Below, in pieces: positions 24,594 to 33,050 of a stretch of DNA of 46,835 bases. The number at the start of each line of letters is the position of its first letter. Position 1 is the first letter of the stretch. Below the pieces are notes generated by a model. The model saw only the letters and a list, made by a program, of their open reading frames with translations, did not search any database and was not told the DNA's origin. The stretch lies in contig NZ_RCNV01000015.1 in the NCBI RefSeq assembly GCF_003667275.1, positions 1-46,835 on the forward strand. The letters are read 5' to 3'. The position numbers were made by a program, and so were the translations under genes. Origin of the DNA: Mesonia aquimarina (lineage in GTDB: Bacteria > Bacteroidota > Bacteroidia > Flavobacteriales > Flavobacteriaceae).

Positions 24594-25242
24594 TAAATCA
24601 TGATTAAAAATACAATTCTGAAAGCAATTCACAACTGGAATGCAGCATTAAACGCCAATCCTATAGTTGTAAATCATGATTAAAAATACAATTCTGAAAG
24701 CAATTCACAACTACGCAAATATTACCCTCGCGTGCCTTTATGTTGTAAATCATGATTAAAAATACAATTCTGAAAGCAATTCACAACGAAGCAAATAACG
24801 AGCGTAAGCATAGTAAGGTTGTAAATCATGATTAAAAATACAATTCTGAAAGCAATTCACAACAGTGGAAGCCAATGATTCTTACTATGTTTCGTTGTAA
24901 ATCATGATTAAAAATACAATTCTGAAAGCAATTCACAACCACAAAGCACGGGAACAAAAAACACATTCGTTGTAAATCATGATTAAAAATACAATTCTGA
25001 AAGCAATTCACAACGGAGGTTTTGAGTGTTGGCGCAAGTAGCAAGTTGTAAATCATGATTAAAAATACAATTCTGAAAGCAATTCACAACGCATTGCTTT
25101 TTTAAAGCCTACAGGATTGTGTTGTAAATCATGATTAAAAATACAATTCTGAAAGCAATTCACAACCAGCACCTTCTTGATAATAACCAACAAAAGGCTG
25201 TAAATCATGATTAAAAATACAATTCTGAAAAAAATTAAATAA
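24590..25242 (-). CRISPR. Type II-C CRISPR array, 9 repeats and 8 spacers
   Basis: Repeats of 46 bp at 24590, 24666, 24742, 24818, 24894, 24969, 25045 and 25121 are identical; the ninth (25197-25242) keeps its first 34 plus-strand bases with one change (GTTG to GCTG) and then diverges. Spacers are 30 nt except 24940-24968, which is 29. By the tracrRNA match and the terminator the array is read on the minus strand, so the degenerate repeat is the first transcribed and only its unused 5' part has decayed. The repeat 5' half (GTTGTGAATTGCTTTCAGAA) pairs with the tracrRNA. Spacer targets cannot be identified here. Confidence 0.98.
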
Positions 25243-25251
25243 TCACACCAC

Positions 25252-25632
25252 TTAAGAACAAGCTTTACAAAAGCCGGAAATAACCAAATTATGCACCTTA
25301 GCGACATAACCTTCCGGCAGGGGTACCGAAAGCGCTTGTTTTAAACACTCTACCGTTCCGCATTGTAAACACCTAAAATGAATATGATTATGCGAGTGGA
25401 GCTGCTTTTTTTCATCACAGTTAGCACACATGGCAAAATATTGTTTTCCATTATCTCCTACTACTTTATGTACTTTGCCATCTTCACAAAACCTATTTAA
25501 AACTCGATAAATAGTAGCCCTGTCCATAGCAGAACTAACCCGATCCTGAATCATCTCATGACTTAAGGCATTGCCCGATGCGGCAAGTACTTCTAATATT
25601 TCCTCTTTAGAGGCGGTGCTTCTTCGTTTCAT
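25252..25632 (-). CDS. Fur-family transcriptional repressor
   Basis: 126 aa from the ATG at 25632 (MKRRSTASKEEILEVL); a longer frame to 25677 would include its own operator and is rejected. An N-terminal winged helix (DRVSSAMDRATIYRVLNRFC) is followed by the dimerisation domain with structural zinc site C88-x2-C91 and C122-x2-C125, and a His-rich regulatory site HSHNHIHF (79-86). Which metal it senses (Fe, Zn or peroxide) is not decided by these motifs. Its stop codon lies 10 bp from the first transcribed CRISPR repeat, same strand, with no terminator between. Confidence 0.9.
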   Translation of the reverse strand: MKRRSTASKEEILEVLAASGNALSHEMIQDRVSSAMDRATIYRVLNRFCEDGKVHKVVGDNGKQYFAMCANCDEKKQLHSHNHIHFRCLQCGTVECLKQALSVPLPEGYVAKVHNLVISGFCKACS

Positions 25633-25639
25633 AATTTTA

Positions 25640-25656
25640 TTGCGACAAAGTTGCAA
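25640..25656. promoter_or_regulatory. Fur-type operator 1
   Basis: TTGCGACAAAGTTGCAA, a 7-3-7 inverted repeat with one mismatch pair. It lies 8 bp upstream of the Fur-family start and overlaps the -33 element of the divergent reductase promoter. Confidence 0.7.
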
Positions 25657-25680
25657 TATTACAAAATTATAGTACATTTG
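25651..25680 (+). promoter_or_regulatory. Promoter of the reductase-methyltransferase unit
   Basis: TTG (25651-25653), exactly 19 nt, then TACATTTG (25673-25680): a perfect Bacteroidetes -33/-7 pair. On the opposite strand TAATTTTG (25662-25669) can serve as -7 for the Fur-family gene, so the two promoters face apart within ~30 bp. Confidence 0.8.
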
Positions 25681-25692
25681 TCAAGTAACTAA

Positions 25693-25707
25693 TGCGACTT
25701 AATCGCA
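25693..25707. promoter_or_regulatory. Fur-type operator 2
   Basis: TGCGACTTAATCGCA shares the TGCGAC-NNN-(G/A)TYGCA pattern with operator 1. It lies just downstream of the -7 element of the reductase promoter, where a bound repressor would block initiation or escape. Confidence 0.7.
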
Positions 25708-25723
25708 CTATAAATATAAGGCT

Positions 25724-26638
25724 ATGAAAAATAACACAATAGTGGACGTCATCATCATGGGGGGAAGTTATGCGGGGCTTTCGGCTGCATTGGCCTTGGG
25801 GAGGTCTATGCGACAGGTATTAATTATCGATAGCGCTAGCCCCTGTAACAAGCAAACGCCGCATTCGCATAATTTTATCACACAAGATGGGGCAACACCG
25901 CATGAAATTAGTGAATTAGCTAAAGAACAGGTTCTCCACTATAATACGATAAGCTATATAGAAGACCTGGCGCTTAGTGCTCATAAATCCGATTCAGGAT
26001 TTAGCGTTCACACAAAATCCGGCAAAGAGTTTTCTTCAAAAAAGTTAATTCTGGCTACCGGTATTACCGATATTATGCCGTCAATAAAAGGATTTTCAGC
26101 TTGTTGGGGGATATCCATTGTGCATTGTCCCTATTGTCACGGCTACGAAATTAGAAATAAGAAAACAGCGGTCTATGCAGATACTCCTACTGCATTGCAT
26201 CTTGCACCTTTAGTGAAAAACCTTACGGATGATTTAAGCTTAATTATTCCTGATCAAGCGGAAGCTAATATGGAAGAAATACAACTACTTAATAAATATG
26301 ACATTCAAGTTATGCATACTGAGATTTCAGCGATAGAGCATCAGCATGGTCATTTGCAAAATATAGTATTTGCAGATGGAACCAAACACACATTTGAAGC
26401 GCTATACGCACCTTTAGCCTTTAAACAGCATTCTTATATCCCTGAAGAATTAGGCTGCAAGTTTACCGAAAAAGGGCATATAGAAGTCGACGCATTTCAA
26501 AAAACTACTGTAGAAGGGGTTTATGCATGTGGAGATAATTCGTCTATGATGCGTTCACTAGCTCAGGCTGTACAGAGTGGGAATGTTGCCGGTGCAATGG
26601 TGAATGCTGCATTGGCACAGGAACACTTTAGCTTATAG
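25724..26638 (+). CDS. Thioredoxin-reductase-like FAD/NAD(P)H oxidoreductase
   Basis: 304 aa, close to the length of low-molecular-weight TrxB. An FAD-binding Rossmann motif (VDVIIMGGSYAGLSAALALG, G13-G18), ATG motif (LILATGITD, ~109-117), redox pair C135-P-Y-C138 in HCPYCHGYE, and the C-terminal GVYACGDNS FAD motif are present. The NAD(P)H motif between them is degenerate (AVYADTPTALHLAPL lacks GxGxxA), so the electron donor or reaction may differ from true TrxB. It leads an apparent unit with the next two genes under Fur-type operators. Confidence 0.85.
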   Translation: MKNNTIVDVIIMGGSYAGLSAALALGRSMRQVLIIDSASPCNKQTPHSHNFITQDGATPHEISELAKEQVLHYNTISYIEDLALSAHKSDSGFSVHTKSGKEFSSKKLILATGITDIMPSIKGFSACWGISIVHCPYCHGYEIRNKKTAVYADTPTALHLAPLVKNLTDDLSLIIPDQAEANMEEIQLLNKYDIQVMHTEISAIEHQHGHLQNIVFADGTKHTFEALYAPLAFKQHSYIPEELGCKFTEKGHIEVDAFQKTTVEGVYACGDNSSMMRSLAQAVQSGNVAGAMVNAALAQEHFSL

Positions 26639-26722
26639 CAAGGGGCGTTTAGCGCTGGGCTAAGCTGCTAAAATGGACAAAGCTTTAAAAAATAACACTG
26701 AAATTTTAAACTCAAAACACCT

Positions 26723-26971
26723 ATGATAGAAGTATTTACTACCACTATTCCAACACCGAAAAAAGCAAGGATTGTAATTAAAAAACTAAAAACTGAATTT
26801 CCTGATTCAAAAATTCATGTGGATATAGAAGAAGAAATAAAGAATTACCCCTGTACCCACAGTATTTTGCGATTTGAAGGCAAATACACGTCTTCCAATA
26901 GTATTCGACAAGTCGTATTGAAGGAAGGCTATCAATGTGATGTGTTAGAAGATAAAGTCTGTCATTCATAA
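26723..26971 (+). CDS. Small hypothetical protein with a ferredoxin-like/HMA-like pattern
   Basis: 82 aa: beta (MIEVFTTTIP), helix (PKKARIVIKKLKTEF), beta (SKIHVDIEEE), then HSILRFEG and helix/strand to the end. The order resembles a small ferredoxin-like fold as in heavy-metal-associated domains, but the CxxC metal loop is missing. It starts 84 bp after the reductase and ends 9 bp before the methyltransferase, so it is probably in the same operon. Confidence 0.6.
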   Translation: MIEVFTTTIPTPKKARIVIKKLKTEFPDSKIHVDIEEEIKNYPCTHSILRFEGKYTSSNSIRQVVLKEGYQCDVLEDKVCHS

Positions 26972-26980
26972 GAAGATACC

Positions 26981-27607
26981 ATGACTAATTTTTGGGAAGA
27001 AAGTTTTCAGAAAAACCACAAGATGTGGGGAGAAGAACCCGCTGTATCCGCAGCGATGGTAGCGAATGATTTTATGCAGAAAGGATACCGTGAAATTTTA
27101 ATACCGGGTTGTGGTTATGGAAGAAATACCCTCCCTTTTATTGACCTGGGAATGAATGTAACCGGAATTGAGATTTCTGAAACCGCTATTAAAATGGCCA
27201 CTAAACAAATACCGGATAAGCTGAAGATCTACAAAGGCGATGTGACTAAAATGCCTTTTGACGAGAAAAGCTATGAGGGAATCTTTTGTTATTCCTTACT
27301 TCACCTGTTAAATAGCGCGGAAAGAATAAAACTTATTAAAAATTGCTACTCCCGGCTCCGTCAAGGAGTAAGCATGGTTTTTGTGACACTTGCCAGCAAC
27401 GATCATCAATTTGGGAAAGGGCTAGAAATTTCGCCCAACCGGTTTTTATCAAAACATCAGGTGAAATTGTATTTTCATGATAGAACTGCTGTGCAGGAAG
27501 CCTTTGGCGATTTTGGATTAACAGGTGCTAAAGAAATTCTAGAACCGATTAAAAATACAACTCCTACGCGTTTTCAATCATTATGGTTAATAAGCTGCAA
27601 AAAATAA
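26981..27607 (+). CDS. Class I SAM-dependent methyltransferase
   Basis: 208 aa. Motif I is ILIPGCGYGRNTLPF (~39-53) and the acidic end of beta-2 is VTGIEISETAI; the motif IV region EGIFCYSLLHLL and a long C-terminal half complete a methyltransferase 11/12-type fold. The N-terminus FWEESF-x-x-NHKMWGEEPA resembles thiopurine or small-molecule methyltransferases that act on xenobiotics or metalloids. It is third in the Fur-controlled unit. Substrate unknown; the context of redox and metal response suggests a small toxic compound. Confidence 0.85.
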   Translation: MTNFWEESFQKNHKMWGEEPAVSAAMVANDFMQKGYREILIPGCGYGRNTLPFIDLGMNVTGIEISETAIKMATKQIPDKLKIYKGDVTKMPFDEKSYEGIFCYSLLHLLNSAERIKLIKNCYSRLRQGVSMVFVTLASNDHQFGKGLEISPNRFLSKHQVKLYFHDRTAVQEAFGDFGLTGAKEILEPIKNTTPTRFQSLWLISCKK

Positions 27608-27628
27608 GCGCTCCCTCTTCTCTACTCG

Positions 27629-29434
27629 CTAACGCAATACAGGAATAGCTATAGACATGAGTTCTTCTTTATACTCTAACAGTTCTTTTTGAATCTGTTT
27701 ATAGGCTGAGGATTGAGCGGGTTGAAACAGTTGTTGATAATAGGCAATTCCATCCATTAAATTGGCTTTAAACCGCTCCCATTTCTTAAGCTGTTGGGCA
27801 CTGATTTCTTCTGAAGTCGTTTCGATTTCAGTACGGAGGTAGTTTACATACATTTTCAATTCACTGATAAACATATGAGAACGAGCTGTCGGACTGAGCA
27901 CAGAAGCATTGCCGTAAATATGCTGTATCATCTTAACCAACGAGACTTCCTTATCAAAATAAGCCATATTAGGTCCGGGACAAATAACCACTCCCTGAGC
28001 TTGACCTTTAATCGGGAGGTCGTGTTCCATATAAGAGGCATTGGCTAAACCGACACATAAACAGGCTTTTTCGTTTATTTTTGTTTGCTCTTTTTTATAT
28101 TGAGCCGCAGAGACCTGCTCTTTTTTTTCTGCTAAGGCTTGTAATTTAGCCGTTTGATATTTTTTAGAAGCGGTACAAACTCCCTCAGGTCCAAATTCTT
28201 TGCTTAAAGCAAGGTATTTTTTAGGACATGAGCTTCCGGCTTTATGGGCAGCGATGCGTTTTTGCTTATAATACTCATTCGTAGTTCCTGTAAGCGTATT
28301 AAAAGGCACGCCTAAAGGTGAAATCCCACTTAAATATAAATCCTTTTCTTTTGCTTTAACGAGTAAGGCTCTAGTTTCTTTATCGACCGAAGTAGCCTCG
28401 GGAACCAATAAAAACGGACTCCCCCAGCCTACCGAATCTACTCGGTAGTGTTCCTGCAAAAATGCATGTTCCGAAGCGGTGCCCACCCCTCCTTGAACAC
28501 TTATTTTTAACGCTAAAACTTTGTTGGGAACCGGAAGCCCTTTTTGATGCAAAGCTTTTACCAAAATCTCGTGTGTCTCTTCTAGTAAGGCTTCTTTTTT
28601 GGTTTTAAACTCTTCTAAAATGAGGCCTAATAAAAAACCTTCGGTTGCAAACGCATGACCCCCACAATTTAAACCCGATTCAATTCGATATTCGGAAACC
28701 CAAAGTCCTTTCTTTGCAAAAAATTTACCCTGAATAATCGCCGAACGATAATCACTTACTTTTAGCGTGATTTTCTTTTTTAGGCGTCCATTGCGATCCG
28801 GAAAAAAGTCATTGAAATTTTCAAAATAACTATATAAACGCGGATTCATTCCCGCGGAAAGAACTACGGAAGAACTTAGATTGCTTTTAGCAAATCCACG
28901 AAGGGAGGCATGGGCATCATTAAACTCTACCGGCAATTGCTTGCCCTTAGAAAAGTTATCTTTATCTACTTTAGTCATAATGTTAACATCAATCGCTCCC
29001 GGTACCAAATACTTTTCTAAATAGGCTTCGACCGTAGCCTTCGGTACATTCCCTTGTTTTAAAAATGTAGAAAATCTCGCTTTAATCGTAGAGTTATTGG
29101 GCAACATAGCAACAAAACCTTCTAAAGCTTTAGTACTGTGTATGAGTTCTTTTTTAAATGCTGAAAACTTATGCTTAACAATGCTTGCTACCAAGTTTAA
29201 ATACGAAGTAATACGTTTAGCGCGATAGTCGTGTTCTTTTATACTAACTTTTTGATACGGGAGATTGAATTTCTTAGCGTACAAGGCATTCATTTTTTCC
29301 ATAAGCTCATCGTCAATAATGGAGATTACGGAAGAAATCCCATAGTGAGCCACTCGAATCGGACTATCGATGGTATAGGCTAAACCCATAACCGGAATAT
29401 GAAAACTGTGTACAGCTTGCGATGAAATCATCAT
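27629..29434 (-). CDS. Conserved hypothetical protein with nitronate-monooxygenase-like barrel features
   Basis: 601 aa, probably cytosolic. The N-terminus FHIPVMGLAYTIDSPIRVAH followed by YGISSVISIID (11-41) and the later KISVQGGVGTASEHAFLQEH (310-329) followed by YRVDSVGWGSPFLLVPEATS resemble the beta-strand/glycine-loop pattern of FMN-dependent nitronate monooxygenase-type TIM barrels, but the protein is nearly twice as long. SGLNCGGHAFATEG (253-266) and four spaced cysteines (C403, C420, C458, C460) might bind a cofactor such as an Fe-S cluster. No firm family. The convergent methyltransferase ends 21 bp away. Confidence 0.6.
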   Translation of the reverse strand: MMISSQAVHSFHIPVMGLAYTIDSPIRVAHYGISSVISIIDDELMEKMNALYAKKFNLPYQKVSIKEHDYRAKRITSYLNLVASIVKHKFSAFKKELIHSTKALEGFVAMLPNNSTIKARFSTFLKQGNVPKATVEAYLEKYLVPGAIDVNIMTKVDKDNFSKGKQLPVEFNDAHASLRGFAKSNLSSSVVLSAGMNPRLYSYFENFNDFFPDRNGRLKKKITLKVSDYRSAIIQGKFFAKKGLWVSEYRIESGLNCGGHAFATEGFLLGLILEEFKTKKEALLEETHEILVKALHQKGLPVPNKVLALKISVQGGVGTASEHAFLQEHYRVDSVGWGSPFLLVPEATSVDKETRALLVKAKEKDLYLSGISPLGVPFNTLTGTTNEYYKQKRIAAHKAGSSCPKKYLALSKEFGPEGVCTASKKYQTAKLQALAEKKEQVSAAQYKKEQTKINEKACLCVGLANASYMEHDLPIKGQAQGVVICPGPNMAYFDKEVSLVKMIQHIYGNASVLSPTARSHMFISELKMYVNYLRTEIETTSEEISAQQLKKWERFKANLMDGIAYYQQLFQPAQSSAYKQIQKELLEYKEELMSIAIPVLR

Positions 29435-29695
29435 GTGGGCATTTTAATAATTTAATAGCTGCAAATATGCCCTTTACTATGCTTTTAAAAACTGACATTT
29501 ATCATATTTCGGTTTTTCAATAAGCCCATATGCCTATTAATCAACTTCTATGGAGGTATTGAAAACTCAAAAGAAATAATAATTGTACAATGCAATTTCC
29601 TGTTAGCATTAAAGCTTATTACTTCTAATCCGTAGCAGTACTTTCTTTTAAGGCTTACTGATGCTATGTATATAGTAAAGCCGTATTAAACATAT

Positions 29696-29799
29696 ATTGA
29701 ATTAAATCCTAAGAAATAGTGAGTCCACAGTGAAAACACGGTATTGTGGTGAAGTGTAGTTAGGCCCTAAGCGCAGTGTGGACTCAGTATGGATTCAAT
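29696..29799. repeat. Long imperfect inverted repeat in a ~490 bp noncoding stretch
   Basis: GAGTCCACA (29721-29729) is perfectly complementary to TGTGGACTC (29777-29785); outside it ATTGAAT..ATCC (from ~29696) faces GGATTCAAT (29791-29799). Inner segments ACAC and GTGT can pair too. The rest of 29435-29930 shows no gene or further structure that I can support. Confidence 0.5.
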
Positions 29800-29931
29800 A
29801 GGGCGTATCCAGGAAGTATCCATATATTAAATGTCCTTAGTTTAAACTTATAAAAGCTATACTTATTGCGGATATTATTCATGATGTATTCGATTTGCGA
29901 ATATGAATTTACTACAACCGCCGGAAGTATC

Positions 29932-30028
29932 TTATAAGCCCTTTTTTTAGCAGTATATTTTCTTACATTATCCCGTAACAAGTTATGAGAAATAGATATA
30001 TTTGTTAGGATGTTATGAATTGGCATTA
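29932..30028 (+). repeat. Cassette module 3 with promoter (-7 TATATTTG at 29997-30004)
   Basis: Shares TTACATTATCCCGTAACAAG, AATAGATATATTTGTTAG and a following GGCATTAATTT with the other modules; GTA is at the -33 position 19 nt before TATATTTG. ATTGGCATTA (30019-30028) pairs 9/10 with TAATGGCAAT (30714-30723), which begins at the stop codon of the following gene. Confidence 0.75.
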
Positions 30029-30032
30029 ATTT

Positions 30033-30716
30033 ATGAAAAACCTTGTCTTTTTACTATTGTTATTGCCAAGCGGAATTTGTGCACAAACAAAAAAGGATGT
30101 TGAACCTAAAAATGAGAGTTATATCACAACTGATTTATTTTCACCATTTTATTTTCAGGGAAATACAAACGGATTTAGTAATAACGGAACACCTCGTTGG
30201 CGAATTGGATATATTAAAAACTTGAATACTAAAACAAAAGTCGGAATAGATATTGGTTACGGAAATGCTAACAATTCTCTTATTCAAACATTTGATAATT
30301 ATTCGCTTTGGGAAATACGACCTGAATATTACCACATACTTAACCCCAACAGAAAAACTTTAAAATATTTTTCTTTCGAGTTATTTTATTTAAATCAAAA
30401 CGAAGTATTTAAAGATCAATCATTTATATCTAAAAAAAACGAATATCTGACTTTTAACAAAGCAGATTATAAGAGGCAAAAATTTGGATTAATCCCAAAA
30501 TTTGGAATGTTTGTAAATTTATCCAACAAAATTGGATTGAATTGGTATACTGGTGCGGGCATAAATTATAGAATAAATAGTTATAACAATTTTGTGAATT
30601 TAATGCCAAGACAATTTAATGAAGAACATTTCTCACCTTATTACAGAAAAGAAGGAAATAAAATTGGAGTGGAATTTACTCTTGGCTTAAAATTATATTA
30701 TACAATAAAAAACTAA
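30033..30716 (+). CDS. Outer-membrane beta-barrel-like protein
   Basis: 227 aa, ATG at 30033, signal peptide ending GICAQ. The body alternates short hydrophobic and turn segments (WRIGYIKNLNTKTKVGIDIG, FGMFVNLSNKIGLNWYTGAG) and ends in an aromatic-rich strand (GVEFTLGLKLYYTIKN), as in small porin-like barrels of Bacteroidetes. It is a single cassette gene with its own promoter module. The IS91-like element is inserted 14 bp after its stop. Confidence 0.7.
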   Translation: MKNLVFLLLLLPSGICAQTKKDVEPKNESYITTDLFSPFYFQGNTNGFSNNGTPRWRIGYIKNLNTKTKVGIDIGYGNANNSLIQTFDNYSLWEIRPEYYHILNPNRKTLKYFSFELFYLNQNEVFKDQSFISKKNEYLTFNKADYKRQKFGLIPKFGMFVNLSNKIGLNWYTGAGINYRINSYNNFVNLMPRQFNEEHFSPYYRKEGNKIGVEFTLGLKLYYTIKN

Positions 30717-31002
30717 TGGCAATAACTAGCGTTCGTGTGGTCGGTACGACCCAACATGAACGCCTTGTTGACTGAACCGGTTGCCGGTCGGTTAGCCTAC
30801 TATGGGGATTAGTCTGGTTATAAAGTGTTTTGAGTATGGTTTTACTAGGCTATTGGAAGTTGGTTTTAGCCTAATGGAGTTTTATTTAGTTGTTTTTTTT
30901 ACATTTTAATTTTCGATAACACTTATTTCTTTTGGTTTTATGCTAATTTTTGGTTCAATCTTAAATTTGAGCAAATAATGTCCTGTTACGTGCTTAGCAA
31001 CG

Positions 31003-32146
31003 TTACTTTATTTGGGACTTATCTAACTTTTCTAACCAGTATTTTGGTGGTCCTCTAGCGGTAAAAATACTTAGGGTTATTAAATTACCTTTTTTGCATT
31101 TTGAACATTTTCGATGTAATATTGGTGGTCTTTCTTTTAAACGAACAGGCGCTAGAGTGGCCTTTAAATTGCTTAAACTTACGCGCTTATGGTAACTGCT
31201 TAACAAACCGTAATGTCGGATGCGCACAAAACCCTTTGGTAAAATATGTAATGCAAAGCGTCTTATAAATTCTGCTTGGCTTAATTCTAGCACATAGGGT
31301 TTTCCGCCATGCCGATAATCTTTAGCAGAAAAGCTAACCTTATCTTTCTCTATTGCTAATAAGCGATGGTTGCTAATGGCTATTTTATGGGTGTATCGAC
31401 CTAAGTATTCCACCACTTGTTCTGGGCCTAAAAAAGGACGCTTACAATACACTACCCAATCTTTGGTAAATAGTGTATTATAAAAATTTGGAGTTGTATC
31501 TTCTAACACTTTCCGTAATTCTGCAACAAAACGTGCCCTAAAAACCTTACTCATCGCTTTTACTGGGAACAGGTAGCGTGCCCTGCGGCAGCCAGTTTTT
31601 CCTTGCTGTTTGGTAGGTTGCCATTTACCAGATTTGCTAAGCCCTCCACCGGGAACAATACAATGTAAATGAGGATGTAAAGATAAATTCTGTCCCCAAG
31701 TATGCAGTATAGCAATCATACCTGTTTGTGCTCCCAAAAACTTGGGGTTGTTCCCAAAACCTTGGATGACCTGCCAAGCCACTTTAAACAGTAGCCCATA
31801 AAGTACTCTTGGTTTATATAGGCATAAACGATTTAGGGTGTGTGGCAGTGTAAAAACCACGAAAATATGGTACAGGTAAAAGCTCGGCTTCTCGGGCTTG
31901 GATCCACCGTTCTCTTTGATGTCCCTGGCACTTGGGACAATGCCGGTTGCGGCAGCTATTATAGCTCAGGTGTAAGCTTTGGCAATCGGGATTATCACAT
32001 TGGTCTATATGGCCGCCCAAAGCTGCCGTACGACATTTACGAATGTTGTGTAGGGTTCGGTATTGCCAGCTATTACTGCAATAATCCTTTAAATTGTTGT
32101 TATGCTGTTGTAAAACCTGAGCTACTTCGTAGGTAGCAGTTCTCAT
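31003..32146 (-). pseudogene. IS91-family transposase, frameshifted
   Basis: The N-terminal part (32146-~31850) has the zinc-finger section CRTAALGGHIDQCDNPDCQS followed by CRNRHCPKCQG. The frame then shifts near 31860: the first frame gives LLPVPYFRGFYTATHP while the continuing one reads VFTLPHTLNRLCLYKPRVLY, where the family has PYFHVVFTLPHTLN, so two bases of a His codon appear lost. The C-terminal part carries the HUH motif (LSLHPHLHCIVPGGG) and the tyrosine region (VVEYLGRYTHKIAISNHRL). Programmed frameshifting is not known for this family, so it is called broken. Confidence 0.8.
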
Positions 32147-32152
32147 CTTCCT

Positions 32153-33050
32153 TTAAGAATACAGCTTATCTAAAGGAGAAAAGGGCTTTTGTCTACCTAG
32201 CTGTGCCACGTGTAGGTAAACTAAGGTTGTTTGAATATCGGCATGTCCCAATAGCTCTTTAATGCTCATGATATCCAAACCCATTTCTAGTAAATGGGTG
32301 GCATAACTATGCCTAAAACTATGAGTGGTAATTTCTTTTGGGATACCACTATGTTTTCGAGCCTCACGGACTACCCATTGTACACCCCGGGTAGATAATG
32401 GTACTGCTTTACCTGTTTTGTCATTACCATTAAAAACCCACCGCCTAGGGTGTTCTGCGGTAATATAGCGTTTTAGTCCGCGTATTAAAATGATTGACAA
32501 AGGCACATAACGATCTTTACGCCCTTTACCTTGGCGCACATGCAGCGTCTTACGATCAAAATCTAGGTCTTTTAGTTCTAAGTTACGCAGTTCGAAACAG
32601 CGAAGACCACAGCCATATAACAGCGCTAAAATGAGCCGATGTTTTAGTAATTTAGGGGTTTTTAAAACTTGCTTTACTTCCTTTTGACTTAATACTACGG
32701 GAAGTCTCTTGCTGCGTTTTATCGCTGGAAGCACAATACGCTTAACATCCAGATCGTAGATGCGGTACAGGTAGCGTAGCCCATAAACCGTATGTTTAAA
32801 AAAGCTCTCAGAAGGGGTTTTGTTTTTAGATTTTAAAACGTGCAGGTAATCTAAAATTTGTTCTTCATCCAAATCTAATGGACTGCATTTAAAGTACAGG
32901 GTGATGTGAGATAGACAACGGGCGTAATTAGTAAGGGTGCTTTGACTCTTTCCTGAAACAGAGACTGCACGTTGTAACTTTAAATAGATGTTTTTAAATT
33001 CTGGAACAGAAAAACATGCTTTTTCAATTAGAGTACTACTTTTTTTTCAT
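32153..33050 (-). pseudogene. Tyrosine recombinase of the IS91-like element, start-proximal frameshift
   Basis: The catalytic domain is intact: Arg in LLYGCGLRCFELRNLEL, HSFRHSYATHLLEMG (H-x-x-R), LGHADIQTTLVYLHV (His and the nucleophile Tyr). In the same frame the core-binding domain extends upstream (SSTLIEKACFSVPEFKNIYL, KLQRAVSVSGKSQSTLTNYA), but the only ATG, at 33050, is out of frame by one base of an A8 run (33040-33047). Either one A was gained or slippage at the run restores the frame. The nearest in-frame alternative is a TTG at 32872, which would lose half of the N-terminal domain. Confidence 0.7.

Noticed and set aside
24590-25242. Array transcribed on the plus strand, following cas2
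   Set aside because: The tracrRNA with its nexus and U7 terminator, and the intrinsic terminator at 24556-24593, are both on the minus strand.
24832-25307. Minus-strand open frames reading NCFQNCIFNHDLQ repeatedly
   Set aside because: They are translations of CRISPR repeats and spacers, not genes.
31840-32136. 98-aa plus-strand frame within the IS91-like element
   Set aside because: Antisense to the transposase zinc-finger region and without protein-like features.
32153-33050. The tyrosine recombinase as the integrase of the cassette array
   Set aside because: It sits inside the IS91-like element next to its transposase, as in known relatives, appears frameshifted, and lacks any visible integron-integrase insertion; its presence in the array is explained by insertion.
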